NCBI RefSeq assembly: GCF_001401755.1
Contig: NZ_KQ474100.1
Location: forward strand, 126,884-190,883
DNA: 64,000 nt
Direction: 5' to 3'
Origin: Aquimarina longa SW024
GTDB taxonomy: Bacteria; Bacteroidota; Bacteroidia; Flavobacteriales; Flavobacteriaceae
Shown here: positions 33,722 through 42,973 of the stretch, piece by piece
Numbering within the stretch: the stretch's first letter is position 1
How the letters are laid out: every line of letters begins with the position of its first letter
Notes under the pieces: generated by a model
The model's input: the letters and a program-made list of their open reading frames with translations, nothing else
Database searches by the model: none
What the model was told of the DNA's origin: nothing
Position numbers and translations under genes: made by a program

Positions 33722-34005
33722 CAGAATTTTTTCTATATGTTAAAAAAAGTGAGATATTTGGCATGTACAATGGATTTAAATACTACATAATCGTATTGCA
33801 TTAGCTAAATTACTTAATTAAAATACATTTTTCTCGATCAAAATTAAAATCGATCAAATTTTATACGTAACGGCAGTACTAAAATGAGATCTTAAAATAA
33901 ATTAATGAAGAGTATGTATGCCATTTTTGTGTTTAAATTGATGTGATTTTAAATTCTTTTGGTATAACTTATTAAACTATCGTAGATTTACATTATAAAT
34001 CAAAA

Positions 34006-35769
34006 ATAACTACAAGCGTTAAAACACTACATAAAATAATTCCGTTTCTTACGATTTTTAAGGATAAGGAGTATACTACTTCTTTATTTAAATCAGATAC
34101 TATTGCTGGTATTACAGTAGGAGTAGTGCTCATACCACAAGCTATTGCTTATGCATTACTTATGGGGGTTCCTCCAATTTATGGATTATATGCTTGCTTA
34201 GTTCCTTTATTACTTTATGCATTTTTTGGTACATCTAAGCAATTAAGTATTGGTCCAGTAGCTGTTACTGCAATTTTGGTAATGAGTGGAGTAAGCCAGT
34301 TAGCTGATCCGTTTACGCAACGGTTTATAGAACTGGTTGTGTTTTCTGGATTCCTTATAGGAGTGTTGCAAATTATTATGAGTGTGCTACGGATGGGTTT
34401 TTTGGTAAACCTTATTTCTCAACCTGTTATTTCTGGATTTATATCTGCTGCAGCAATTATAATTATCGTTTCTCAATTAGAACAAGGTATGGGAATTGCC
34501 ATTCCTGATTTTAAATACACACATCAAACAATTTGGTATGTTCTTAGTCATTTTATGGAAGTGAACTGGGTTACATTTGGAATTTGTTTATCTTCTATTG
34601 CTGTTATTATTATATTAAAAAAGTGGAAAAAATCTTTTCCAGGAGCACTTGTAGTTTTGGTTGTTATGACTTTAGCAACTTATGTTTTTGGGTTACACAC
34701 AAAAGGATTGTCTGTTATTAAAGATGTTCCTAGTGGGTTACCATCTTTTAGTATTCCTAATATGGACTATGATACACTGATTACTCTTATACCATCAGTA
34801 TTAACTGTTACATTTATAGGGTATGTAGGAAGTATAGGTATTGCCAAATCGATGGAAATGAAGAATAGAGATCATGTTATACGCCCCAATCAAGAGTTAT
34901 TTGCTTTAGGTATTTCTAAAATTATAGGGTCTTTTTTTCAGGCAGTTCCGTCTTCGGGAAGTTATAGTAGAACAGCAATTAATGATGAAGCAGGAGGGAA
35001 GACAGCTGTTTCATCTATTATAGCAGCAATAATGGTGATACTTTCTTTATTATTCTTAACATCATTTTTCTATTATATACCTAAAACAGTTTTAGCAGCA
35101 ATTATATTGGTTTCTGTGTTTGGATTGATTAACTTTAGTGAAGCGGTCTATTTGTTTAGGCTTAGAAGACGTGATTTTATTGTAATGTTAATTACTTTTT
35201 TTGGCACATTAATTTTTGGAGTAGAAAAAGGAATTTTTATAGGAGTTTTATTGTCTTTTGTTTTTTTACAATATTATAGTGCTCGCCCGCATATTGCAGA
35301 GTTAGTAAACATACCAGATACTAAATATTATAGAAATATAAATAGATTTCCGAATGCTACTCAATCAGATGTGTATTTGATTATTAGGTTTGATAATCAA
35401 TTGTATTTTGGGAATTCAGGTTATTTTAAAGATGCTGTTTTGACATATCTTTCTGAGCGTAAACGATTACCAATTTTTTTGATTCTTGATAATACTAATA
35501 TGCATGATATAGATAGTACAGGGCTGCATGTTCTAGAAGATATTCAGCAATATCTTGATGGTTTAAATATTCAATTATTGATGGTGGGAACAATTGGTCC
35601 GGTGCGAGATTTCTTAAAGCGATCAGGTTTTACTGATGAATTAGGAATGAATCATTATTATCTTACGATTTCTGACGCGGTTGATTATGCAGAAAAAAGA
35701 ACGAAGCATAAAGAAATACATAAAGCTGCTGTACAGTTTAATACAAAAAGAAGATCTTTTTTAGAATGA
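34006..35769 (+). CDS. SulP-family anion transporter with STAS domain; start codon non-canonical or mutated
   Basis: SulP transporter core (10-14 helices) with VLIPQAIAYALLMGVPPIYG, a central SSGSYSRTAIN motif and a C-terminal STAS domain (IDSTGLHVLEDI). The obvious start, GTG at 34126, leaves out the conserved N terminus, because the frame is open back to a stop at 33973-33975 and encodes LHKIIPFLTIFKDKEYTT and SLFKSDTIAGITVG, standard SulP sequence. No ATG, GTG or TTG occurs in that stretch; the best-placed initiator is ATA at 34006. Either a rare start is used, or the ATG was lost by mutation or error. Confidence 0.85.
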   Translation: MTTSVKTLHKIIPFLTIFKDKEYTTSLFKSDTIAGITVGVVLIPQAIAYALLMGVPPIYGLYACLVPLLLYAFFGTSKQLSIGPVAVTAILVMSGVSQLADPFTQRFIELVVFSGFLIGVLQIIMSVLRMGFLVNLISQPVISGFISAAAIIIIVSQLEQGMGIAIPDFKYTHQTIWYVLSHFMEVNWVTFGICLSSIAVIIILKKWKKSFPGALVVLVVMTLATYVFGLHTKGLSVIKDVPSGLPSFSIPNMDYDTLITLIPSVLTVTFIGYVGSIGIAKSMEMKNRDHVIRPNQELFALGISKIIGSFFQAVPSSGSYSRTAINDEAGGKTAVSSIIAAIMVILSLLFLTSFFYYIPKTVLAAIILVSVFGLINFSEAVYLFRLRRRDFIVMLITFFGTLIFGVEKGIFIGVLLSFVFLQYYSARPHIAELVNIPDTKYYRNINRFPNATQSDVYLIIRFDNQLYFGNSGYFKDAVLTYLSERKRLPIFLILDNTNMHDIDSTGLHVLEDIQQYLDGLNIQLLMVGTIGPVRDFLKRSGFTDELGMNHYYLTISDAVDYAEKRTKHKEIHKAAVQFNTKRRSFLE

Positions 35770-35819
35770 TAATATAACGAACGTATCAAATGTTTTTTTT
35801 ATTTCTAAATTATTTATTG

Positions 35820-36785
35820 TTAATCATTATCATATAAATGCAATTTTAAGCCCATACCATAATTGGTATTATTGTTTTTAATTAAATTATTATTGGTACT
35901 ATATTCTTTATCAAAACGTTGCCAAGCTCTATTTTTGAAGAATATTCTGCGAGTAAAAGTTTTATATTTACTTATCTTATTTGTGAAGGGGAGTAGTGGT
36001 CTAAAGGTAGTAGAAATTTTAACTATACCTTTTTTAGTTTCAATCTCACTATATTTTTTAGTTTGCAATAATTTACCTTCTTTATCAGTGTATCCCATTA
36101 CTTGTATTGAGACAAAAATACCATTTTTTGGGATAAAAATTTTGTATTCTGATATATCCAATTCATAATTAGACTTATCATTATTGGTTACTTTAAATAT
36201 GATATCTTCATAAGGTAGTCTTTTATCAGGATAGCTATCATGATTGCTATAAAATTGCATTTTGAATATTGTAGAAAATGATTGTGTTCTTTTGGAATTT
36301 CGGTTTGAAGATTCTGTCTTTATAGGTAAATATACAGAAGCAATTTTGGTAGATTTATCAGAATCTTTAGAGAAAAAAACTGCAATTTCAGATTCTACGG
36401 TAGGAAGCCAACTTTTAAAATAATCATTATGTACTTCGGATGGAATTTTCTTAGTTTTGTATTTTCTTTTTTTCTCAGCAGTTATATATACTTCTTTAAG
36501 TTCAGCAATATTTTGAACTAATATTATTTTATTCGGTAATGAAGTTGTTGAAAGTAAAACTTCCTTATATCCAACTGCTGAAATGTATAGAGAATCTATA
36601 TCAGGGTACCATTTTTTTGAGAATCTAAAATTACCATCGCCATCTGCAAACGTACCTTTTCCATTTCCAAAAGAGATAGTAGCATATGATACTGGAGTAT
36701 TATGTAGAGAATCTAAAACAGTATAGGTTTGTGAATAGACACTTTGTGCTAAAAAAAGCAGTAGTAGGTATGACAGCTTTTTCAT
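35820..36785 (-). CDS. CarboxypepD_reg-like domain secreted protein
   Basis: A 321-residue protein with signal peptide (MKKLSYLLLLFLAQSVYSQ) and an N-terminal carboxypeptidase-regulatory-like beta-sandwich (about 20-95; VLDSLHNTPVSYATISFGN, GKGTFADGDGNFRF). The remaining 220 residues are a beta-rich domain of unknown type, common in flavobacterial cell-surface proteins. The role is unknown. It is convergent with the SulP gene. Confidence 0.8.
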   Translation of the reverse strand: MKKLSYLLLLFLAQSVYSQTYTVLDSLHNTPVSYATISFGNGKGTFADGDGNFRFSKKWYPDIDSLYISAVGYKEVLLSTTSLPNKIILVQNIAELKEVYITAEKKRKYKTKKIPSEVHNDYFKSWLPTVESEIAVFFSKDSDKSTKIASVYLPIKTESSNRNSKRTQSFSTIFKMQFYSNHDSYPDKRLPYEDIIFKVTNNDKSNYELDISEYKIFIPKNGIFVSIQVMGYTDKEGKLLQTKKYSEIETKKGIVKISTTFRPLLPFTNKISKYKTFTRRIFFKNRAWQRFDKEYSTNNNLIKNNNTNYGMGLKLHLYDND

Positions 36786-37151
36786 TAGGGTAATTTGGGG
36801 TTTTAATTATCTAAAATACTAAAAAAACTTTTGATAGACTATTTTCTAATATTGTTAATTTATAATCTCAGAAAAACGCTAACTGATTTTTTATAATAAG
36901 AACTATTATCATGCCAAATAATTTATTTTAATATTCTACGAAAAATAGATGATATTATTTCTAATGATAAGAATAATTGATCATAAAAACTACCTTGATT
37001 AGACTTATGGTTTATTATATTTAATCCTTCATTGAAAAACATTAAATTACTAAATTTTGCCTCATAATCAACCCTTTTTTATAAAGAGCATACTTCATGA
37101 GTTTACTTTGGAGCTGTTAGTTTTTTATAGAGAAAAGCTTAAACTAAATAA
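36786..37151. other. 366-nt divergent promoter region
   Basis: AT-rich, no gene or stable structure seen. It presumably carries the promoters of the two flanking divergent genes, but no full consensus box was found. Confidence 0.5.
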
Positions 37152-37979
37152 ATGAAGAAAGCACTCTATTTTATGCTTTTCAGTGCTGTTTGTTTTACAG
37201 CCATGAATTTACTTGTCAAATATTTAGTACGCTTTGGAGGTCCTCAATTAGTACTCTTTAGGGCCTTTGGTTCATTGATTTTCACAATGAGTTATTTATT
37301 ATGGTATAATATCCCAATATTAGGAAACCAGAAAAAACTATTGATCTATCGTGGATTAGTGGGAGTCACTTCTATGGGATTGTTTTTTACATCAGTACAT
37401 TACCTTCCTATTGGCTCTGCAGTGTCATTACGGTATTTATCACCAATCTTTGCTACTATTTTTGCAGTTTTCTTTCTTAAAGAAAAAGTAAAACCAATAC
37501 AGTGGTTATTTATTTTAATGGCTTTTATAGGCGTTTTAATGATAAAAGGATTTGACGTTAACATTGATTCTTTTGGATTATTATTAGTTTTAGGTTCTGC
37601 ATTTTTTAGTGGAATGGTTTATGTTTTGATTAATAAAATAGGTCGGAGAGATCATCCTGTTGTAATTGTAAATTATTTTATGTGGATTTCGGTGATGCTA
37701 GGTGGTGTTCTTTCAATTTTTAATTGGATTACGCCTATTGGAGTAGAGTGGATATTGTTATTTAGTCTTGGGGTTTTTGGATATTTTGGACAGTTATTCA
37801 TGACTAAAGCATTTCAATCACAAGCAACAAATAGAATTGTATCTCTAAAATATATTGAAGTTGTTTTTACTATGATTACTGGTTTCTTATGGTTTTCTGA
37901 TATCTATCCTATTATGAGTATTCTAGGAACCTTATTAGTCATTTTAGGGTTGATCCTTAATACATGGTATCGTAGGTAG
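37152..37979 (+). CDS. EamA/DMT-superfamily transporter
   Basis: A 275-residue protein with ten predicted helices in two EamA repeats (residues 1-125 and 138-270); AVSLRYLSPIFATIFAVFFL and VFTMITGFLWFSDIYPIM are typical ends of each repeat. The family exports metabolites or amino acids; the substrate is unknown. No co-transcribed partner. Confidence 0.92.
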   Translation: MKKALYFMLFSAVCFTAMNLLVKYLVRFGGPQLVLFRAFGSLIFTMSYLLWYNIPILGNQKKLLIYRGLVGVTSMGLFFTSVHYLPIGSAVSLRYLSPIFATIFAVFFLKEKVKPIQWLFILMAFIGVLMIKGFDVNIDSFGLLLVLGSAFFSGMVYVLINKIGRRDHPVVIVNYFMWISVMLGGVLSIFNWITPIGVEWILLFSLGVFGYFGQLFMTKAFQSQATNRIVSLKYIEVVFTMITGFLWFSDIYPIMSILGTLLVILGLILNTWYRR

Positions 37980-38119
37980 TCAAATGGATATATCGTTTTG
38001 TCTTATATAACCAAGGTTAGTTTTAGATCTATTCGAATTTATAAACCAATTTAAAAAAGCAAAAAGTAGAAATCCTAAATTTACATTTTCTTCCAATTAC
38101 ATGAAGTATATAGGAGTTT

Positions 38120-38371
38120 TTAAGAAAAATCTTCTTTAAGATAAAACATCAATTTGCCTTTATCAGTAAAACTTTTAATAGCAATAATATCTCCTGTGAT
38201 TTTATTGTAAATTACTTGCACAAATAGTAAGTCTACATAAAAGAAGGAATAGTAAAAATCGCGGTTTTTGTCATCTACAGTAAATAGGTGAATACCTCGA
38301 TCCCAGATATCTTTATATTTATGTTCTAATTGCTTGGAATTAAACTGCTGTTCTGAAGTAATTTTATGCAT
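38120..38371 (-). CDS. Small hypothetical protein
   Basis: An 83-residue soluble protein when started at the second methionine (MHKITSEQQFNSKQ); the first ATG at 38383 adds four residues. No domain is recognised. The sequence is of ordinary composition (HLFTVDDKNRDFYYSFFYVD, VIYNKITGDIIAIKSF) and could be a real small flavobacterial protein. Low certainty. Confidence 0.5.
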   Translation of the reverse strand: MHKITSEQQFNSKQLEHKYKDIWDRGIHLFTVDDKNRDFYYSFFYVDLLFVQVIYNKITGDIIAIKSFTDKGKLMFYLKEDFS

Positions 38372-38536
38372 AGGTTTTATCAATTTTAAGAAATGGGCAT
38401 CACAATATTACGGTTTTTCCGTAATATATGCAAATTTAAGAATTATAAAATGCTGAGATACAGTGTTTATTGTATTCTGTTACATAATTGCATTCAAACA
38501 ATTAGAACATCTGATTTAATAATATAAACTATAGAA

Positions 38537-39676
38537 TCATTTAATTTTATTAATTTCTATGATACGATGAGTATTACTTGTATCTCCATAAGAATTACCA
38601 TTAGTAGCGATGAAAACACGCCCTTTTGGAGATATTGCAATATCTCTAATACGCCCAAATTGTTTGTCAAAAAATGCTTTTTCTTCGATAATTTTTGTTC
38701 CATCTTTACTTAGAGTAAGTGCAATTATCTTTTGGTCTTTTAAAACAGATACAAGAAGTTTATTAGTCCATTCAGGAATTCGATCTCCTGTATAGTATAT
38801 AAGATCTGAAGGAGCAATTGTAGGAGTCCAATCAAAAATAGATTCAATCACTTCTGTATTTGCTGCAAATGCTTTTTCATTAGGGGTATCTATTATACCT
38901 TTTACTTCTGACCACCCATAATTTTTGCCTGGTTTTATAATATTTATTTCATCATCAGAACTTGGTCCATGTTCTGAACTATATAGAGTACCATTAGGAT
39001 GTAATGCTAGGCCTTGTGCATTTCTATGTCCTAGACTATAAATATAACTTCCTTTAAAAGGATTATCATCAGGAATACTTCCATCTAAATTTAATCTTAG
39101 AACTTTACCACTTAGAGATTTCATGTCTTGAGAAAAATTTGTATTTCCGGCATCTCCTGTAGTCATAATAAGATGCATATCAGGAGTGATAAGTATACGA
39201 GATCCATTGTGATTAGAATTAGCGGGAATTTTATCAATGAGTATAGTTTCATTAGCTAATCTATTATTAGTATAAGTAAAACGAACTAATCGTTCTAGTA
39301 GTCCATGATCTCCAGTATATGTATAGACAAGATATAAGTAAGGGTTTTTGTCAAAATCGGGATGATGAACCATACCTAGTAATCCACTTTCACCTACTTG
39401 AGCTACATTAGGGATTGTATATAGTAATTGTTGTTCTTTACTGTCAGGATTTATTCTACTAATCTTTCCGTTTCTTTCTGTTACCCAAAGAAAATTATCT
39501 GGTCCCCATACTAATTCCCAGGGAACACTAAGTGTACTCGTTAGAGTAATTATTGCTTCAACAGGTTCACCACCATCAGGATCTGGTTTTGGAGAAGTAG
39601 TATTGTCATCACTTGAACAAAAAGAAAGAGACAATGAAACTAATAAAATACTAACCGATTTCAATATTATTTTCAT
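38537..39676 (-). CDS. PQQ-dependent sugar dehydrogenase-like lipoprotein (GSDH family)
   Basis: A 379-residue lipoprotein with lipobox LSLSFC (Cys20). The six-bladed beta-propeller of soluble aldose sugar dehydrogenases (YliI/GSDH family) is shown by LSVPWELVWGPDNFLWVTER, HPDFDKNPYLYLVYTY, GSRILITPDMHLIMTTGDAG, GHRNAQGLALHPNGTLYSSE and RIRDIAISPKGRVFIAT. The family uses PQQ as cofactor; PQQ synthesis genes are not in this window. Surface-exposed aldose oxidation is the likely role. Confidence 0.9.
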   Translation of the reverse strand: MKIILKSVSILLVSLSLSFCSSDDNTTSPKPDPDGGEPVEAIITLTSTLSVPWELVWGPDNFLWVTERNGKISRINPDSKEQQLLYTIPNVAQVGESGLLGMVHHPDFDKNPYLYLVYTYTGDHGLLERLVRFTYTNNRLANETILIDKIPANSNHNGSRILITPDMHLIMTTGDAGNTNFSQDMKSLSGKVLRLNLDGSIPDDNPFKGSYIYSLGHRNAQGLALHPNGTLYSSEHGPSSDDEINIIKPGKNYGWSEVKGIIDTPNEKAFAANTEVIESIFDWTPTIAPSDLIYYTGDRIPEWTNKLLVSVLKDQKIIALTLSKDGTKIIEEKAFFDKQFGRIRDIAISPKGRVFIATNGNSYGDTSNTHRIIEINKIK

Positions 39677-39952
39677 AACTATTTTTTTAAATAAATAAAA
39701 TATTGTACATAGTAATAACTATTTTTTTTCTAAAATATTTTGCTTTTTTACAAGTGTGATGACGTTACTTTTGTTAATATTTACTTTATTATTCTTAATT
39801 TAAATGTAAAATAACTAAGATTTATTTAATTAATAAGTAGTATAATTGATAATATTTTAATATTGATTGTTTCTATTTTAAAAAGATTTAACCGATGTTA
39901 CTGTAACAATTCTCAAAAAATAATATCTATAAGACTATATTAAATCATTAAA

Positions 39953-41473
39953 ATGAAAACTGAGCTTATCCTTATTCTGATTGTTGTATTTTTAATAAGT
40001 TGTAAAAAAGAAACTAACGACACAAACAACAAGGTTATTCAAAAAACAGAAATCGATTCTGTAAAGATATCAATGGATGCTAATGCGATTTTATCTCTGC
40101 AAGATTCAGCTATTACGTCATTATCTATAGGAGTTTATAAAGATGGAAAAACCTATATAGAACATTATGGAGAGTTAGATAAGGGGAAAAAAAATTCTCC
40201 CACAAACAACACTTTTTATGAAATAGCTTCTCTTACCAAAACATTGACAGGTACTCTAATAGCACAAGCTGTATTAGATAATAAACTAAGTTTAGATGAT
40301 GATATTAGAAAGTACCTTGATGGAGAATTTCCTAATTTAGAATATAAAGGTAACCCTATTTTGATAAGGCATATTCTTACACATACTTCTCGTTTACCAT
40401 CTAATAATAAAGGAATTGATGAATTATTTAAACATAAAAATGATAGTATATTTTTTAAATTAAATGAAATAGAAAAACAGTATACCAAAGAGAAATACTT
40501 TAACCATTTAAAGGAGGTTGTTATAGACACACTCCCTGGGACAATATACCGATATTCTAATATGGGAGCAAATTTGATGGGACATGTATTAGAAACTGTT
40601 TATGAAAAATCATATACGACACTACTAGAAGATTATATCTTTAAGAAATCAGGTATGACAAATACTAAAATGAAACTTAATAGCCAAGAACATGATCAAT
40701 TGGCAAATGCATATAATAAAGGGGTTTTAGTACCTCACCTTCCTTTATCAAAAACGTTATGGGGAGCAGAGGGTGGTCTAAAATCAACAATGCCTGATTT
40801 AGTTAAGTATATGCAGTTTCAGTTAGATACGACACAGCAAGTTGTTAAAGAATCTCATAAAAGCCTTTATACGTTTGACCAAAGTGAGGAGATCGGTTAT
40901 TTTTGGAGAATAGACCATAATGAAGATGGTGTTAATTATAATCATCATGGAGGAGCATTTGGGATGAATACATATTTTTTTGTATATCCCGAGTTTAAAA
41001 TGGGAATTTCAGTAACTACTAATTCTGGTGGAGTAGAAGGGAGCACGGTAATACGAGAAGTATTTGAAGGAGTGTTAGATGATATAAAACCATTTGGAAA
41101 AAAATCAATAGGAAGAGCTATTTTTTATAAATGTTTAGATACTATAGATCAAGGAATAGCGCATTATAATAAGTTAAAAAAAGATCATATAAATACATAT
41201 AATTTTAAAGATGAATCAGAACTCAATACAATTGGTTATAAGCTGCTAAGAAAAGGAAAAATAGAAGATGCTATTAAGATTTTTGAATTGGCAGTATCAG
41301 AATTTCCTTCATCCTCTAATCCATATGATAGTTTAGGAGAAGGATATTTTGAAAATAAGCAATATGATCTAGCTCTCCAAAACTATAAAAAATCATTAGC
41401 ATTGAATACTTCTAATGAAAATGCTAAAACCATGATTCATAAAATAGAGAATATAAATAATGACAACCTTTAA
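39953..41473 (+). CDS. Serine hydrolase (class C beta-lactamase-like) lipoprotein with C-terminal TPRs
   Basis: A 506-residue lipoprotein (lipobox FLISC, Cys17). The serine-hydrolase domain (about 50-375) has Ser93-x-x-Lys96 in ASLTKTLTG, the Tyr motif YRYSNMGAN and HHGGAFGMN in place of KTG. Two or three TPRs (about 415-495; GYKLLRKGKIEDAIKIFELA, DSLGEGYFENKQYDLALQNY) follow. Proteins of this architecture include D-aminopeptidases, esterases and penicillin-binding relatives; the substrate cannot be given. Confidence 0.9.
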   Translation: MKTELILILIVVFLISCKKETNDTNNKVIQKTEIDSVKISMDANAILSLQDSAITSLSIGVYKDGKTYIEHYGELDKGKKNSPTNNTFYEIASLTKTLTGTLIAQAVLDNKLSLDDDIRKYLDGEFPNLEYKGNPILIRHILTHTSRLPSNNKGIDELFKHKNDSIFFKLNEIEKQYTKEKYFNHLKEVVIDTLPGTIYRYSNMGANLMGHVLETVYEKSYTTLLEDYIFKKSGMTNTKMKLNSQEHDQLANAYNKGVLVPHLPLSKTLWGAEGGLKSTMPDLVKYMQFQLDTTQQVVKESHKSLYTFDQSEEIGYFWRIDHNEDGVNYNHHGGAFGMNTYFFVYPEFKMGISVTTNSGGVEGSTVIREVFEGVLDDIKPFGKKSIGRAIFYKCLDTIDQGIAHYNKLKKDHINTYNFKDESELNTIGYKLLRKGKIEDAIKIFELAVSEFPSSSNPYDSLGEGYFENKQYDLALQNYKKSLALNTSNENAKTMIHKIENINNDNL

Positions 41474-41514
41474 ATGTAGTTCTTTATTGCAAAAATGGAA
41501 CCTATATATACTAA

Positions 41515-41545
41515 ACAGACTGCCTTATAAGGTAGTCTTTTTGTT
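41515..41545 (+). terminator. Terminator of the serine hydrolase gene
   Basis: AGACTGCCTTA and TAAGGTAGTCT pair with one G-T wobble, followed by TTTTTGTTT. Confidence 0.75.
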
Positions 41546-42082
41546 TAATTACATCCTATTTTAAGCATAATATATTTTGATTTAAAAAAATAATGGGATG
41601 TTGTAATTTATGTTTTTTTCTTGTACTCCTTGTTTTCATTGTAATTTTAGAACACTATAAAACTATTAAATTGAAATCATCCTACTGCTACAATATCTTT
41701 TTATAGAAATATTTTAATTTATTCTAGTGTTACTATGCTTTTTTTTAAAATGTTTATAAAAATGGAATTATTCTAGGTAACAGTTTCTACTAATCTGATT
41801 TTTAAAATGAAAAAAAGCATATAGATTTTTGATACACCCCTATATCACAAGATTTTTATAAAACTAGTGTTGATTTTTGATATTTATTTAAAAATGTTAA
41901 AAGAATGCAATGTTTTAGGGTAAAATACTAAAATCTTATTAAAACTGAAGTAAATGGGTTACATAGGTATTTGTTAGATATCAATTAAATATGAGAATCG
42001 TTTAAAAAAAAGAACACATACGTTTCTCATATAACAATAAACTTAAATATTTATTAACTAAAACTTTTAATTAGAATTTATT
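41546..42082. other. 537-nt intergenic region with an inverted repeat before the Gly/Asn lipoprotein gene
   Basis: No gene seen. ATATGAGAATCG (41989-42000) and CGTTTCTCATAT (42021-42032) are inverted arms with one mismatch and a 20-base A-rich loop, ending about 50 bases before the lipoprotein start; possibly an operator or leader hairpin. Confidence 0.35.
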
Positions 42083-42562
42083 ATGAAAACAATTCATTTA
42101 ACACTTACTCTTTTATTAGCTTGTTTTTTAATCGCTTGTGAAGCTAATAACATCGAAAAAGGTACAACACCGCCTGATACAAATTTGATTGATTTTTCTA
42201 AGTCAGATCTAGGTATTTCTTGTGATCAATTTTATGAATGGTCCTCGGGAATTGATTACGCTATAGGAGATAAAGTAACATATAGAGGTGATCTGTTTGA
42301 AAAAACATCTTCAGGGTGGAGATATATAGGTACTTGTAGTAACGGTGGAAACGGCGGAAACAATGGCGGAAATGGAGGCAATAACGGTGGAAACGGTGGA
42401 GACAATGGCGGAAATGGAGGCAATAACGGTGGAAACGGTGGAGACAATGGCGGAAATGGAGGTAACAACGGTGGAAACGGCGGAGACAATGGTGGAAATG
42501 GAGGCAATAACGGTGGAAACGGTGGAGACAATGGCGGAAATGGTGGAAATGGTGGAAAATAG
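42083..42562 (+). CDS. Lipoprotein with CBM5/12-like motif and Gly-Asn repeat tail
   Basis: A 159-residue lipoprotein (lipobox LIAC, Cys19). Residues 50-85 (CDQFYEWSSGIDYAIGD, KVTYRGDLFEKTSSGWRYIG) resemble the aromatic core of chitin-binding CBM5/12 modules. Residues 88-159 are pure Gly, Asn and Asp in a 14-residue cycle (GGNGGNNGGNGGDN), with a final Lys. Such tails are extended and flexible. A surface adhesin or polysaccharide-binding role is plausible but unproven. The start follows from the signal peptide. Confidence 0.82.
   Translation: MKTIHLTLTLLLACFLIACEANNIEKGTTPPDTNLIDFSKSDLGISCDQFYEWSSGIDYAIGDKVTYRGDLFEKTSSGWRYIGTCSNGGNGGNNGGNGGNNGGNGGDNGGNGGNNGGNGGDNGGNGGNNGGNGGDNGGNGGNNGGNGGDNGGNGGNGGK
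42341..42557 (+). repeat. 42-bp coding minisatellite (about five units)
   Basis: The unit encodes GGNGGNNGGNGGDN. Copies differ mainly at third codon positions (GGC/GGT, AAT/AAC), showing selection for the protein sequence. All GG pairs are on the coding strand, giving a striking local G excess in an AT-rich genome. Copy number is prone to slippage. Confidence 0.9.
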
Positions 42563-42636
42563 TAATACCAAGATACTATGAATATGTGGAATTAGATGTT
42601 ATCAGGTTTTACATATTTAGACTATTGATATATAAA

Positions 42637-42675
42637 TTATCATCCTTAGGTATATATCTGAGGATGATTTTATTT
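42637..42675 (+). terminator. Terminator of the Gly/Asn lipoprotein gene
   Basis: ATCATCCTTAG and CTGAGGATGAT pair with one wobble around a short loop and are followed by TTTATTTTT. The remaining stretch to 42973 shows no gene. Confidence 0.65.
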
Positions 42676-42973
42676 TTCTTTATTATCTTATAAGATCAGT
42701 TTTTTTGTTTTAGTAATGCAAGTTATTATATGAATATTAAAAATACCTTGAAGTATATTGTTATACACTAATCCAAAGTAGAGTTTTTAGATATAAACTC
42801 GAGACATTCATTACTATTGTTTTTCTAATTAATGTTGTTCTACAAAACCCATTAATGTATAAAAGTAGATCTATCTAGAGCCCCTACTAAGCATCCTAAA
42901 AAAACTCAAAACTCATTTTATTCAAAGATATATTATACCATTATAAAATAATATAATCAGGATTAAATCGTAT

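Noticed and set aside
42256..42581. Three long repeat-derived reading frames on both strands (PPFPPL-, STVSTI- and ETVETM-rich) over the minisatellite.
   Set aside because: They arise from the periodicity of the Gly/Asn codons; the lipoprotein frame with signal peptide and lipobox accounts for the region.
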